This document shows positions 1 to 6,289 of a stretch of 16,543 bases of DNA, one piece after another. Position 1 is the stretch's first letter. Each line of letters begins with the position of its first letter. The notes beneath the pieces were generated by a model that was not told the DNA's origin, did no database searches, and saw nothing but the letters and a program-made list of their open reading frames with translations. The stretch lies in NCBI GenBank assembly GCA_003484585.1, contig DNBZ01000358.1:1-16543 (forward strand), in the 5' to 3' direction. The stretch comes from Bacteroidota bacterium. GTDB taxonomy: Bacteria; Bacteroidota; Bacteroidia; NS11-12g; UBA9320. The translations under genes were made by a program, and so were the position numbers.

Positions 1-629
1 TACGACCACTGCCCTTTGTACATAGATGCTCCATCTGCCCAAGTCATAGTACCAAAACCGTCTACGACATTTCCTTCTCTAGGTTTACCATCTGGTAGCA
101 AGCGAGCTCCAGAGGACTTTACGACATTAGCCAAGTTGTTTTCTAGGCTTACTATAGTAGCCGTTATTTTAATATGGTCTAGTTTGCCATCTGTAAAGTA
201 AAAATCGGTAACATCATCTTCTGTAACGTTCCTCCGGACGTAGATATTTACCTCATCTATGTCTAGTAAGCCTGTACGTTTTTGTACTTGGTCCAGGGTC
301 ATACCCCATTTAGTATTTTTTGGCAGCTCATGCTTATATGCTTTGTAAGTATAGCCACTATCGTATAGTGAAATACGTATGAGAGCAAAATCACGGTTAT
401 ACTGCATCGAGATTCCTTCTGCCATGTATTCTTCTTGGTAAACACGTGTCGCAGGAATCATAGCCTCGCGAACAGGATTAAGCGTATCAAACGATGCACG
501 GAGGGTAGTGAGCTCTAAAGAGTTATAGGGCTGTGCTATGAGACTAGTTGGACTTTGTGCAGAGCATAGGTTTATGCTAACGAAAAGAAGAGATAGCAAT
601 GTGTAAAGTAGTCTTTTACTGTAATTCAT
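1..629 (-). CDS. Secreted MORN-repeat protein, C-terminus beyond the left edge
   Basis: The frame is open from an ATG at 629-627 down to the window edge, giving 209 visible residues. Residues 1 to about 24 look like a signal peptide: basic start MNYSKR, hydrophobic stretch, and a likely cut after CSA. The middle (about 25-185) is a polar region I do not recognise; it contains a KWGMTLDQVQ segment. The last visible residues, GFGTMTWADG followed by MYKGQW, fit the MORN pattern (GxGxxxWxDGxxYxGxW), so a run of MORN repeats probably continues past the edge. MORN repeats form extended beta-hairpin rods, often in envelope or scaffold proteins; the job here is unknown. A TAnnTTTG box lies 13 bp upstream of the start. 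The gene is cut by the window, not visibly broken. Confidence is high that it is a gene and moderate for MORN. Confidence 0.8.
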   Translation of the reverse strand, partial: MNYSKRLLYTLLSLLFVSINLCSAQSPTSLIAQPYNSLELTTLRASFDTLNPVREAMIPATRVYQEEYMAEGISMQYNRDFALIRISLYDSGYTYKAYKHELPKNTKWGMTLDQVQKRTGLLDIDEVNIYVRRNVTEDDVTDFYFTDGKLDHIKITATIVSLENNLANVVKSSGARLLPDGKPREGNVVDGFGTMTWADGASMYKGQWS

Positions 630-641
630 GGATTGTAAAAA

Positions 642-649
642 CAAAAGTA
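642..649 (-). promoter_or_regulatory. Putative -7 promoter box for the MORN-protein gene
   Basis: Read on the minus strand this is TACTTTTG, an exact match to the Bacteroidota -7 consensus TAnnTTTG, 12 bases before the ATG at 629. I see no clear TTTG-type -33 element at the usual distance, so the call rests on the -7 box and its position. Confidence 0.4.
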
Positions 650-804
650 TTGTATTCACGGTTTAACTCATAGTACATCACTATAAAAATAGCCGTTATT
701 TAGATAATTAGATGAAATGATTACAAGATAGGTTGCCTATGATATATGTATTGTAGCATAACCTACAAACCTGATATCGACTATTCTTTTGAGATGCAGA
801 TTTT

Positions 805-888
805 CATAAAACCTTGGAGGCGAGAGGTTTTAGTGCAGATATAGCGAGCTATATCAAGATAAAAGAACGATGATCATGAGGTTTTATG
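805..888. repeat. Competing inverted repeats within the left arm
   Basis: CATAAAACCT at 805-814 is exactly complementary to AGGTTTTATG at 879-888 (10 bp). Its inner part (808-814) can pair instead with AGGTTTT at 825-831 (7 bp), because the stretch GAGGTTTTA occurs twice (824-832 and 878-886). The two pairings exclude each other, so an RNA from here could fold in two ways. Function is unknown. Confidence 0.5.
838..855. repeat. Hairpin A of the inverted-repeat element
   Basis: A perfect 7-bp stem, GATATAG (838-844) with CTATATC (849-855), closes a CGAG tetraloop (845-848). The loop is complementary to the loop of hairpin B. No T tract follows, so it is not a standard terminator. Confidence 0.6.
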
Positions 889-943
889 GACAAAACAGGT
901 CGATTACACATTTAAACAGCCATTTTCTTCCTAAAACTGTCTT

Positions 944-961
944 GGAATAGCTCGCTATTCC
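944..961. repeat. Hairpin B of the inverted-repeat element
   Basis: A perfect 7-bp stem, GGAATAG (944-950) with CTATTCC (955-961), closes a CTCG tetraloop (951-954). It is the mirror partner of hairpin A at 838-855: the central 10 bases are exact reverse complements and the loops are complementary. Confidence 0.6.
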
Positions 962-1030
962 TTCGCCACTTTCACTCGAAACTCACTATTTAAAAGATGT
1001 TCTGAATCCAAAATAATAATCGAACTCAGG

Positions 1031-1059
1031 TTGTTAGTAATCCATAAGTATTAGCTTTG
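1031..1059 (+). promoter_or_regulatory. Putative promoter of the fdx-iscX-kdsC operon
   Basis: TAGCTTTG at 1052-1059 matches the Bacteroidota -7 element TAnnTTTG exactly. TTG at 1031-1033 lies 18 bases upstream and can serve as the -33 element. Transcription would begin near 1065, leaving only about 9 bases before the ATG at 1074. The right end of the inverted-repeat element (1020-1032) overlaps the putative -33 site. Confidence 0.5.
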
Positions 1060-1073
1060 CAGCGTAATAAGGA

Positions 1074-1403
1074 ATGAGTAAACACAAGGTGACATTTAGG
1101 TTCGAAACGGAGCCCAATAAAGAAGTAACCATAGAGGTGCAAGAAGGCGATAGCATACTAGACGCTGCACATGATAATAATATACAACTAAACCATAACT
1201 GTGGTGCAGTATGTGCTTGTAGTACATGCCAAGTGTACATAGATAAAGGGATGGATTCTTTGTCAGAAATATCTGATAAGGAAGAAGATTTCATAGACAG
1301 AGCTATAAACCCGAGAATAAACTCTAGACTAGGCTGCCAGTGCATAGTGACTGCGGATATAGAGGTTACCGTACCAGATCAAAGTACTATAATAGGACAC
1401 TAA
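1074..1403 (+). CDS. fdx: [2Fe-2S] ferredoxin, ISC/adrenodoxin type
   Basis: This 109-residue protein is a small electron carrier. It holds one [2Fe-2S] cluster through Cys43, Cys49, Cys52 and Cys88, in the C-x5-C-x2-C ... C spacing of the adrenodoxin/Isc-Fdx group; further cysteines stand at 47 and 90. The segment CGAVCACSTCQVY and the later SRLGCQ are typical of ISC-type ferredoxins that supply electrons for Fe-S cluster assembly, although some relatives serve other reductases. It is cytoplasmic, with no signal sequence, and of normal family length. The ATG at 1074 follows an exact TAnnTTTG box by 14 bases. Only 3 bases separate its stop from the iscX start, so the two are surely co-transcribed. 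The family assignment is firm; the physiological partner is inferred from iscX beside it. Confidence 0.93.
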   Translation: MSKHKVTFRFETEPNKEVTIEVQEGDSILDAAHDNNIQLNHNCGAVCACSTCQVYIDKGMDSLSEISDKEEDFIDRAINPRINSRLGCQCIVTADIEVTVPDQSTIIGH

Positions 1404-1406
1404 ACA

Positions 1407-1652
1407 ATGAGTATAAAGAATTTTTTTGAACCACCAATGAATTGGTCAGACTATGAGGATATAGCACTGGCTTTGTACGAAAAATTTGGTGATGATTTTA
1501 CAGAAAGTAAGATCTATAGAATACGCTTCACTGACCTACTAGAGTGGGTACTAGCTTTAAAAAACTTTGAAGGAACTAGAGACGGCTCTAATGAGGGGCA
1601 TCTAGAGATGATACAGAGTAGCTGGGTATACGAGTGGCGAGATAACCAATAA
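1407..1652 (+). CDS. iscX: Fe-S cluster assembly protein IscX
   Basis: The 81-residue protein matches IscX (YfhJ), a small acidic protein that binds iron and the cysteine desulfurase IscS and tunes Fe-S cluster assembly in species with an ISC system. Recognisable parts are RFTDLLEWVLALKNF (about 40-54) and SNEGHLEMIQSSW (about 61-73), which line up with the conserved RFTDMHQW and SNE-LE-I--W elements of the E. coli protein. It is some 15 residues longer than the E. coli form (66 aa), mostly through an N-terminal extension and a loop. It sits 3 bases after fdx and 11 bases before kdsC. No iscS, iscU, iscA or hscBA genes are nearby, so the pair is separated from the classical isc operon. I am confident of the family; its role in this organism is inferred. 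Confidence 0.88.
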   Translation: MSIKNFFEPPMNWSDYEDIALALYEKFGDDFTESKIYRIRFTDLLEWVLALKNFEGTRDGSNEGHLEMIQSSWVYEWRDNQ

Positions 1653-1663
1653 TTTATTTACTG

Positions 1664-2179
1664 ATGATATTAGATAAACTTGCAGCTATAGACACCTTTA
1701 TTTTTGATGTAGATGGTGTGTTTACCACAGGTACCGTATTAGCTACCAATGAGGGTGAAATGCGTAGAGATTTTAATATCAAAGATGGTTTTGCACTTCA
1801 GTTTGCTGTAAAACAGGGTTATACCGTCATCATAATAAGTGGTGGGGATAATGAGGGAGTAAGAAAAAGACTAAAAGGTCTAGGTGTGAAAGAGGTACAT
1901 ACCGCAGTGTCCGATAAGCGAGCATTACTAAAGGACTTAGTAGCGAAATATAAGTTAGACTTAGACAATGCTTTGTACATGGGCGATGACTATCCAGACC
2001 TTTCTGTAATGCGAATGTGTGGTGTAGCCGCAACGCCTAGCGATGGAGCTTGGGAAGTACAAGAAGCAGCAGACTATATAGCTAAGCTACCAGGAGGTAA
2101 AGGTGCTGTACGAGAAGTAATAGAAAAGGTGCTAACCCTGCAAGATAAGTGGGAGAGTAGTGAGCACTCCGTATGGTAA
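1664..2179 (+). CDS. kdsC: 3-deoxy-D-manno-octulosonate 8-phosphate phosphatase (KdsC)
   Basis: This 171-residue HAD-superfamily phosphatase removes phosphate from Kdo-8-P to give Kdo, the inner-core sugar joining lipid A to the rest of LPS. HAD motif I is DVDGV with Asp15 and Asp17, motif II is the ISGG segment (58-61), motif III Lys85 in SDKRALL, and motif IV GDDYPDL (107-113). Also typical of KdsC are the IKDGFAL stretch after a short cap-less insert and the C-terminal GGKGAVRE, and the length is usual for this compact family. It acts in the cytoplasm, probably as a tetramer like its relatives. The start ATG is 11 bases after iscX, so it is likely the last gene of that operon. Other small C0-type HAD phosphatases (for example N-acylneuraminate-related ones) are the alternative, but the motif set favours KdsC. 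Confidence 0.87.
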   Translation: MILDKLAAIDTFIFDVDGVFTTGTVLATNEGEMRRDFNIKDGFALQFAVKQGYTVIIISGGDNEGVRKRLKGLGVKEVHTAVSDKRALLKDLVAKYKLDLDNALYMGDDYPDLSVMRMCGVAATPSDGAWEVQEAADYIAKLPGGKGAVREVIEKVLTLQDKWESSEHSVW

Positions 2180-2228
2180 GCACTACATCTGTGTGCGTAA
2201 CCAATCCCTATTTTAGCAACTAGTTTTT

Positions 2229-2236
2229 TACCTTTG
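2229..2236 (+). promoter_or_regulatory. Possible -7 box for the FtsB-like gene
   Basis: TACCTTTG matches TAnnTTTG exactly and ends 4 bases before the ATG at 2241. If used, transcription would start at or next to the A of the ATG, giving a leaderless message. No convincing -33 element is seen, so this may be chance. Confidence 0.3.
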
Positions 2237-2240
2237 AGCT

Positions 2241-2534
2241 ATGCTCAATCCACTAAAATACATAACACAATACAAGTTTGCACTGACTGTGGGATTATTC
2301 AGTCTTTGGATGTTATTCGTAGACGATAATAGTGCACTTTTTATTTACAAGCAGTACAATGAGCTAAAAGATCTAAAGGCTCAAGAACGATTTCTGAAAA
2401 CTGAAATAGACGATATGAAGCGACAGAAAGAAGACCTTTTTTCTGATGATGATAAGCTAGAGCGATACGCTAGAGAGCTCTATTATTTCAAAAAAGACAA
2501 TGAAGACGTATACGTGATAGAAAAGGAAGACTGA
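2241..2534 (+). CDS. FtsB/DivIC-like septum formation initiator
   Basis: The 97-residue protein has the FtsB/DivIC layout: a short cytoplasmic N-terminus, one membrane helix (about 11-29, including FALTVGLFSLWMLFV), then a charged coiled coil (about 36-70) and an extracytoplasmic tail containing the LERYARELYYFKK segment, which corresponds to the conserved region where these proteins contact FtsL and FtsQ. Such proteins form the FtsQLB-type complex that helps trigger septal wall synthesis. Length fits the family. It lies 61 bases after kdsC and could be co-transcribed or use the box at 2229-2236. Its stop codon TGA (2532-2534) directly abuts the stop of the opposing gene. Whether it is better named FtsB or DivIC cannot be decided from sequence alone. 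Confidence 0.85.
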   Translation: MLNPLKYITQYKFALTVGLFSLWMLFVDDNSALFIYKQYNELKDLKAQERFLKTEIDDMKRQKEDLFSDDDKLERYARELYYFKKDNEDVYVIEKED

Positions 2535-3305
2535 TTAAAAATTCTTAGATTTTATTAGTTTCAGTAAATTAGCGTGAATGGCATGGTTTCCTGCTAGAAT
2601 ATTATTCCCAAACACGAAGTTTTCCTCATTCTGAAAATCGGTAACATGTCCCCCGGCTTGCTGTACGATGTATGCACCGCCTGCTACGTCCCATGGGCTT
2701 AGGTTTAACTCAAAAAAACCATCGAATCTTCCGATAGCCGTGTAAGCCAGATCTATAGCAGCACTACCCATTCTACGTAGGCCTTTAGTCTTTTGCATCA
2801 AATCCTTGAGTGTGCTAAGGTATGCTTCCATCTCATCAAATTTATAATATGGGAATCCAGTCGCAATTAGACTCTCGGATAGTGTTCTTGAAGAGCACTT
2901 GAACTTTTCACCATTTAGATATGCTCCATCCTTATCCGCGGTGAATAGCTCATTATCTGCGGGCACGTAAATAGCTGCATAAGTAGGTTTGCCTAGCTCA
3001 TAAAAAGCGATTGAAATGCAGAACTTAGTGTGGCCAAAGAGATAGTTAGTTGTACCGTCTATAGGATCTATGATCCAGTATTGCTCCTCATTTCTAATCG
3101 AGGTAGTTTCTTCTTCTGTGAGGAAGCCAGCATCAGGGGTTATTCTCAGTAATCCTTCTACTAGCATTTTCTCACTTTCTATATCTACGTAGCTTACTAG
3201 TTGATTCAAGCTTTTTTCGGATACGTCAGTAGCTTTTACTTTTTGTTGCTCTGCGAGTTGAAATTCTCCTATGTTGCGGAGTAGGGTAGGGATCTGGTGT
3301 TGCAT
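2535..3305 (-). CDS. Inositol monophosphatase family protein (SuhB-like)
   Basis: This 256-residue enzyme belongs to the Mg2+/Li+-sensitive sugar phosphatase family (inositol-1-monophosphatase, CysQ, FBPase-like). The metal-binding and catalytic motifs are intact: Asp41, Glu64/Glu65 in LTEEET, DPIDGTTNY (80-88) and WDVAGG (205-210). Length is normal for inositol monophosphatases. Family members release phosphate from myo-inositol-1-phosphate or related phosphates such as 3'-phosphoadenosine 5'-phosphate. WDVAGG and the overall length favour the inositol-phosphatase branch, but substrate cannot be settled here. It is cytoplasmic. The ATG at 3305 is preceded on its strand by TAGATTTC (3310-3317), one base off TAnnTTTG, so a near-leaderless message is possible. 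It is transcribed towards the FtsB-like gene, with no base between the two stop codons. Confidence 0.88.
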   Translation of the reverse strand: MQHQIPTLLRNIGEFQLAEQQKVKATDVSEKSLNQLVSYVDIESEKMLVEGLLRITPDAGFLTEEETTSIRNEEQYWIIDPIDGTTNYLFGHTKFCISIAFYELGKPTYAAIYVPADNELFTADKDGAYLNGEKFKCSSRTLSESLIATGFPYYKFDEMEAYLSTLKDLMQKTKGLRRMGSAAIDLAYTAIGRFDGFFELNLSPWDVAGGAYIVQQAGGHVTDFQNEENFVFGNNILAGNHAIHANLLKLIKSKNF

Positions 3306-3520
3306 TTGCGAAATCTAAACATTTTTATTATTTAATGCAGAATAATACTTTGTGATTAAAAGCTTCATAAGACGATGTTATTTTCATTGTTAAGATAGTG
3401 ATAATCTATAGTATTTTAGTTTATTCATATTCTATAATACTTCTTCAGCAGAGCAGTGTATACTTGTTTAAATTCAATTCCTTACTGTATGACCCCTATT
3501 TGTAATTAATTCGATGCGTT

Positions 3521-3535
3521 ATAGCTTGAAGCTAT
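3521..3535. repeat. 15-base dyad upstream of the FkbM gene
   Basis: ATAGCTT-G-AAGCTAT is a perfect dyad centred at 3528, some 24 bases upstream of the FkbM start at 3559. It could be an operator or a 5' hairpin. The rest of the 253-bp gap (3306-3558) is AT-rich and shows only a one-mismatch -7-like box, TTTATTTG at 3544-3551. Confidence 0.35.
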
Positions 3536-3558
3536 TTATTGCTTTTATTTGCTAAATA

Positions 3559-4323
3559 ATGGGAACTGGAATCTTTGTCCGATTAGTTTTTATCTTAAAT
3601 AAGATATTAGCTGCTTTTAACATGAAATTTATTCCGCCTTGGAGGAGGGGATTATTCATAGAGATTGGTTTAGATGAGGATATTAACATAAAAGAAAAAC
3701 TAGCTAAATTGGTTGAATGTAATTTAACCAATGATTTTTTTTTCTTACAGATTGGAGCGAATGATGGGGTTTCTTTTGACCCCATTCATCAATTAGTAAC
3801 TCGGTATAAACTGAAAGGTATCTGCATTGAACCAATTGAAGAGTATTTTCAGGAGTTAACTATTACATATAAAGATTTACCAAATGTGAAGTTGATACAA
3901 AAGGCCGTGACGGATAAAACAGGTACTAGAGTAATGTATAAGGTAGATTCTAACTTGAGATCGAGCCTTCCAGAATGGGCAAAGGGTATTGCATCATTAA
4001 ACAGTAATCACCATAAAAGAAGTGGAGTAAACTCTAATTGCATTATTCCGGAGGAGGTAGAAACCATAAGTTTTGATGGCTTAATAACAGGGGAGCAAAT
4101 AGAACAATTAGATCTTTTAGTTATAGATGCTGAAGGCTACGATATTGAGATAATCAAATCGATAGATTTTAATAAAATTAAACCGAGAATTATCTTTTTT
4201 GAGCATAAATTTTTGGATAATGTAGTGAAAAGTGAAGATTTGAGTGATGTGATTAATAATTTAAACTTGAAAGGCTATTTAGTTTACATTGGAAGAAACG
4301 AAGTTCTCGCTTTCTTACCCTAG
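3559..4323 (+). CDS. FkbM-family SAM-dependent methyltransferase
   Basis: The 254-residue protein has the FkbM methyltransferase fold. LQIGANDG (63-70) is the glycine-rich SAM-binding motif I, Glu91 in CIEPI is the ribose-binding acid that follows, AVTDKTG (116-122) fits the next conserved strand, and IDAEGYD (189-195) is the characteristic DxEGxE/D motif. Members O-methylate sugars or polyketide hydroxyls, and in bacterial surface-glycan clusters they usually methylate a glycan residue. The first 30 or so residues are hydrophobic and basic and may lie on the membrane; Met22 is a possible later start. It stands alone on the plus strand beside three glycosyltransferases, which supports a glycan substrate. 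The DNA is visibly AT-richer than the flanking housekeeping genes. The substrate is unknown. Confidence 0.85.
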   Translation: MGTGIFVRLVFILNKILAAFNMKFIPPWRRGLFIEIGLDEDINIKEKLAKLVECNLTNDFFFLQIGANDGVSFDPIHQLVTRYKLKGICIEPIEEYFQELTITYKDLPNVKLIQKAVTDKTGTRVMYKVDSNLRSSLPEWAKGIASLNSNHHKRSGVNSNCIIPEEVETISFDGLITGEQIEQLDLLVIDAEGYDIEIIKSIDFNKIKPRIIFFEHKFLDNVVKSEDLSDVINNLNLKGYLVYIGRNEVLAFLP

Positions 4324-4349
4324 GAACAGTATGAGAAATAATAATTAGA

Positions 4350-5096
4350 TCATCTTCGCTTACTGTTAATTTTTCGTTTAGTGAGTCTAATAATAGTTAG
4401 TACAATAAATTTAAATGAGTATTTCCTTTTTAGTAAATCTGATGTAAGCTGAATAATAGTATTCCGTAGTTTTTTAGGATAGTACAGATTAGCCCAACTG
4501 AAATCCCAAAGATGAATAGCAATTGTATTTTCAGTAATATAATCTTGGTAATCCTCGTCTTTGCGGTCTGCAGGTAAAGGGTAAAAAACATCAATAGGAT
4601 ACAGCTTTATTCTGTTTGGTTTGTCAATTTTTAGTCTTAGAAGCAGAGGAGTGAATATTTTTGGAATAATGGGTGGATTCAAGTAATCAAATTCAAGAGT
4701 ATCATAATACTCTTTCATACCTATAATTGCCTCATGTTCAGGTACAGAACCAATTATACCAAAACTGATGGCGTCATCACTTTCCTTTCCTAAAAAGAGT
4801 GAATTGTTAATCATGTCTTCTCGAAATGGTTTGAGGAATAACATGTCCGTGTCCATATATATACCTCCATACTCAGACAGAATGCAAAACCTTATGTAAT
4901 CACTAGCAAAAGCCCACATTTTTCGATCTATTGCTTGTTTAAAATAACGGTTATGAAATTTTGCAGTATTATCAATTGTCCATTTTTTTATCTTGTATTC
5001 TGGTAGATGCAGTTTCCAAGAATCTGTACATTTGAGGACTGAAGTTGGTAGCTCATGTGGTCCAAACCAGCAATAATGTATAACTTTAGGTATCAT
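4350..5096 (-). CDS. DXD-containing sugar transferase (Gly_transf_sug / OCH1-like)
   Basis: This 248-residue protein begins IPKVIHYCWFG, the hallmark of the capsular-polysaccharide/OCH1-type glycosyltransferases with a sugar-binding DXD motif. The core SDYIRFCILSEYGGIYMDTD (65-84) contains the conserved acidic-aromatic helix, Gly78-Gly79 and the metal- and nucleotide-sugar-binding DTD at 82-84. Such enzymes add hexoses to polysaccharide, LPS or glycoprotein chains in the cytoplasm. The C-terminus is very basic (KRKINSKRR) and probably contacts the membrane. Its ATG overlaps the stop of the upstream GT4 gene by 4 bases (ATGA), so the two are translationally coupled. It converges with the FkbM gene 26 bases away. 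Fold is confident; the sugar added is unknown. Confidence 0.86.
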   Translation of the reverse strand: MIPKVIHYCWFGPHELPTSVLKCTDSWKLHLPEYKIKKWTIDNTAKFHNRYFKQAIDRKMWAFASDYIRFCILSEYGGIYMDTDMLFLKPFREDMINNSLFLGKESDDAISFGIIGSVPEHEAIIGMKEYYDTLEFDYLNPPIIPKIFTPLLLRLKIDKPNRIKLYPIDVFYPLPADRKDEDYQDYITENTIAIHLWDFSWANLYYPKKLRNTIIQLTSDLLKRKYSFKFIVLTIIRLTKRKINSKRR

Positions 5097-6214
5097 TTAA
5101 GTAATAAGTAAAAATTAGAGTATTGATTAGAAATTTTATCCCAATGGAATCCTGAACTTATTAGCTTATTATTTTCATAAATATTATTTAAAAAATTAAT
5201 GTTTTTTAATTTTTTAAAATCTTCAATAAAGGAATCTTCACTTACAATTATGCAGTTTTCATCTTTCGAAAGTATTTCTGTAATAGCACCCACATCTTTT
5301 ACAAATGGGATGATATTATGAGACAAAGATTCTAATAAGGCTAGGGGTAATATTTCGCTTTCAGAGAAGTTTATATAAACATTTGATTTTTTTAGTATTT
5401 TGTTATAATCCATAGAGGACAGGTGGCCAGCAAATATGATGTATGGGTTAAGCCAACTTTCATTTATATAAGTTTTAGTGAACTGTTCACATTCACCTAA
5501 AATGTAAAGTCTAAATCCAATATCCTGCAGTAATTCTACACTAGTAGATTCTAAAAGATATATGAACTTATTTAAACCCTTAATCGAATTAGACCCTCCT
5601 GGGAAAATTGCACGTATGGAGGATAAATCTCGATTAGGTATTTTATTAGGAATGTTTAAACCATTTCTTATGACTTCATATTTTAATTGCTTTGATGGCG
5701 ATGTTAATTTTATAAGTCTCTTTAATGATCTTTCAGAAGGACTCGTTATGCCATCTAAGTTCTTAAGATTGTGGAGGAATGAAGAATAGTTTAAATCAAT
5801 ATTAAAATGATGCTTGATTTTAATATTATAAATCGCGTCATGATCCGTGTATACTAGCTTAGATTCCTTTTTCCATTTTAGCTCAAATATACTTAATGCA
5901 AACGGAGAATGGAGGTGAATTATGTCAAACTGATTTTTATTGAAAATAACTTTCAGCTTTTGTTTCAAGAAGTAGTCTTTATCAAGCCATCTCCGGATTA
6001 TGAAACGCAAAAATCTTAAGAAATAAGACTTGTTGATTAAAGAAGAGTGAACTCCACTAAATGAAAATTTAGTGGAATAGAAATAGTTTCGAAGCTCATT
6101 ATTTGCGATTACTGTAACATCATGTTGTAGAGATAATTTATACGCAATTTGCCTTACTACTTCTGAACATCCTCCTGTACCAGTGGATATATATATTAGG
6201 GCTATCTTTTTCAC
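5093..6214 (-). CDS. GT4-family glycosyltransferase, GTG start
   Basis: The 373-residue protein is a GT-B glycosyltransferase of family 4. The N-terminal domain opens with STGTGGCSEVVRQIA, the usual glycine-rich loop, and includes DIIHLHSPFA (97-106). The C-terminal domain has IFPGGSNSIKG (203-213), a predicted nucleotide-sugar-binding region, and the EX7E element Glu287/Glu295 in SESEILPLALLES. It probably transfers a sugar from a nucleotide donor to a growing surface glycan at the inner face of the cytoplasmic membrane. The start is GTG at 6214-6212: an in-frame TAA stands five codons upstream with no ATG between, and an out-of-frame ATGTGA overlaps the GTG. It is the first gene of a two-gene operon (ATGA overlap with the next). 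Base composition is notably AT-rich, with a 60-base line near 5161 carrying only 4 G or C. Confidence 0.85.
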   Translation of the reverse strand: MKKIALIYISTGTGGCSEVVRQIAYKLSLQHDVTVIANNELRNYFYSTKFSFSGVHSSLINKSYFLRFLRFIIRRWLDKDYFLKQKLKVIFNKNQFDIIHLHSPFALSIFELKWKKESKLVYTDHDAIYNIKIKHHFNIDLNYSSFLHNLKNLDGITSPSERSLKRLIKLTSPSKQLKYEVIRNGLNIPNKIPNRDLSSIRAIFPGGSNSIKGLNKFIYLLESTSVELLQDIGFRLYILGECEQFTKTYINESWLNPYIIFAGHLSSMDYNKILKKSNVYINFSESEILPLALLESLSHNIIPFVKDVGAITEILSKDENCIIVSEDSFIEDFKKLKNINFLNNIYENNKLISSGFHWDKISNQYSNFYLLLK

Positions 6215-6244
6215 ATTTTTTAAATTTTACAGTTATTTTCTTTA

Positions 6245-6273
6245 CAACAGTAAGAATAATTAAGTTAAAATTG
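6245..6273. promoter_or_regulatory. Possible overlapping divergent promoters
   Basis: The 75-base gap between the divergent GT4 and GT2 genes holds TACTGTTG on the minus strand (6245-6252) and TAAAATTG on the plus strand (6266-6273). Each is one base from TAnnTTTG. On the minus strand a TTG lies 21 bases upstream of its box and overlaps the plus-strand box. This is suggestive only. Confidence 0.25.
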
Positions 6274-6289
6274 CAACTTATAATAGGTA

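Larger units (their letters stand above)
768..1032. repeat. Diverged inverted-repeat (MITE-like) element
   Basis: This gene-free stretch is a large imperfect palindrome centred near 900. Its ends, 768-780 and 1020-1032, are inverted copies matching at 11 of 13 bases. Inside, three further pairs share nearly the same centre (899.5): CGAG at 821-824 with CTCG at 975-978; the core TAGCGAGCTA at 842-851 with its exact reverse complement at 948-957; and CAAGA at 855-859 with TCTTG at 940-944. The two arms are therefore collinear copies of one unit of about 130 bp in opposite orientation. I see no credible protein-coding frame. It could be a non-autonomous mobile element or two inverted copies of a dispersed intergenic repeat. 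No clear target-site duplication is visible. The arm symmetry is seen directly; mobility is inference. Confidence 0.6.

Noticed and set aside
729..765. TAGGTT/AACCTA inverted repeat as a terminator or part of the element ends
   Set aside because: It has a 6-bp stem with a 25-base loop and no T tract, and lies just outside the symmetric region centred at 900.
1034..1345. 103-codon minus-strand frame opposite the ferredoxin gene
   Set aside because: It mirrors the fdx coding frame, has no recognisable domain, and the plus-strand gene has an intact cluster motif.
3521..3535. ATAGCTTGAAGCTAT as a third copy of the ATAGCGAGCTAT hairpin family
   Set aside because: Only the ATAGC/GCTAT ends agree. 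The loop and all flanking bases differ from both arms of the 768-1032 element.
5562..5789. 75-codon plus-strand frame inside the GT4 gene
   Set aside because: It is an antisense shadow of a gene with clear family motifs; no domain or promoter supports it.
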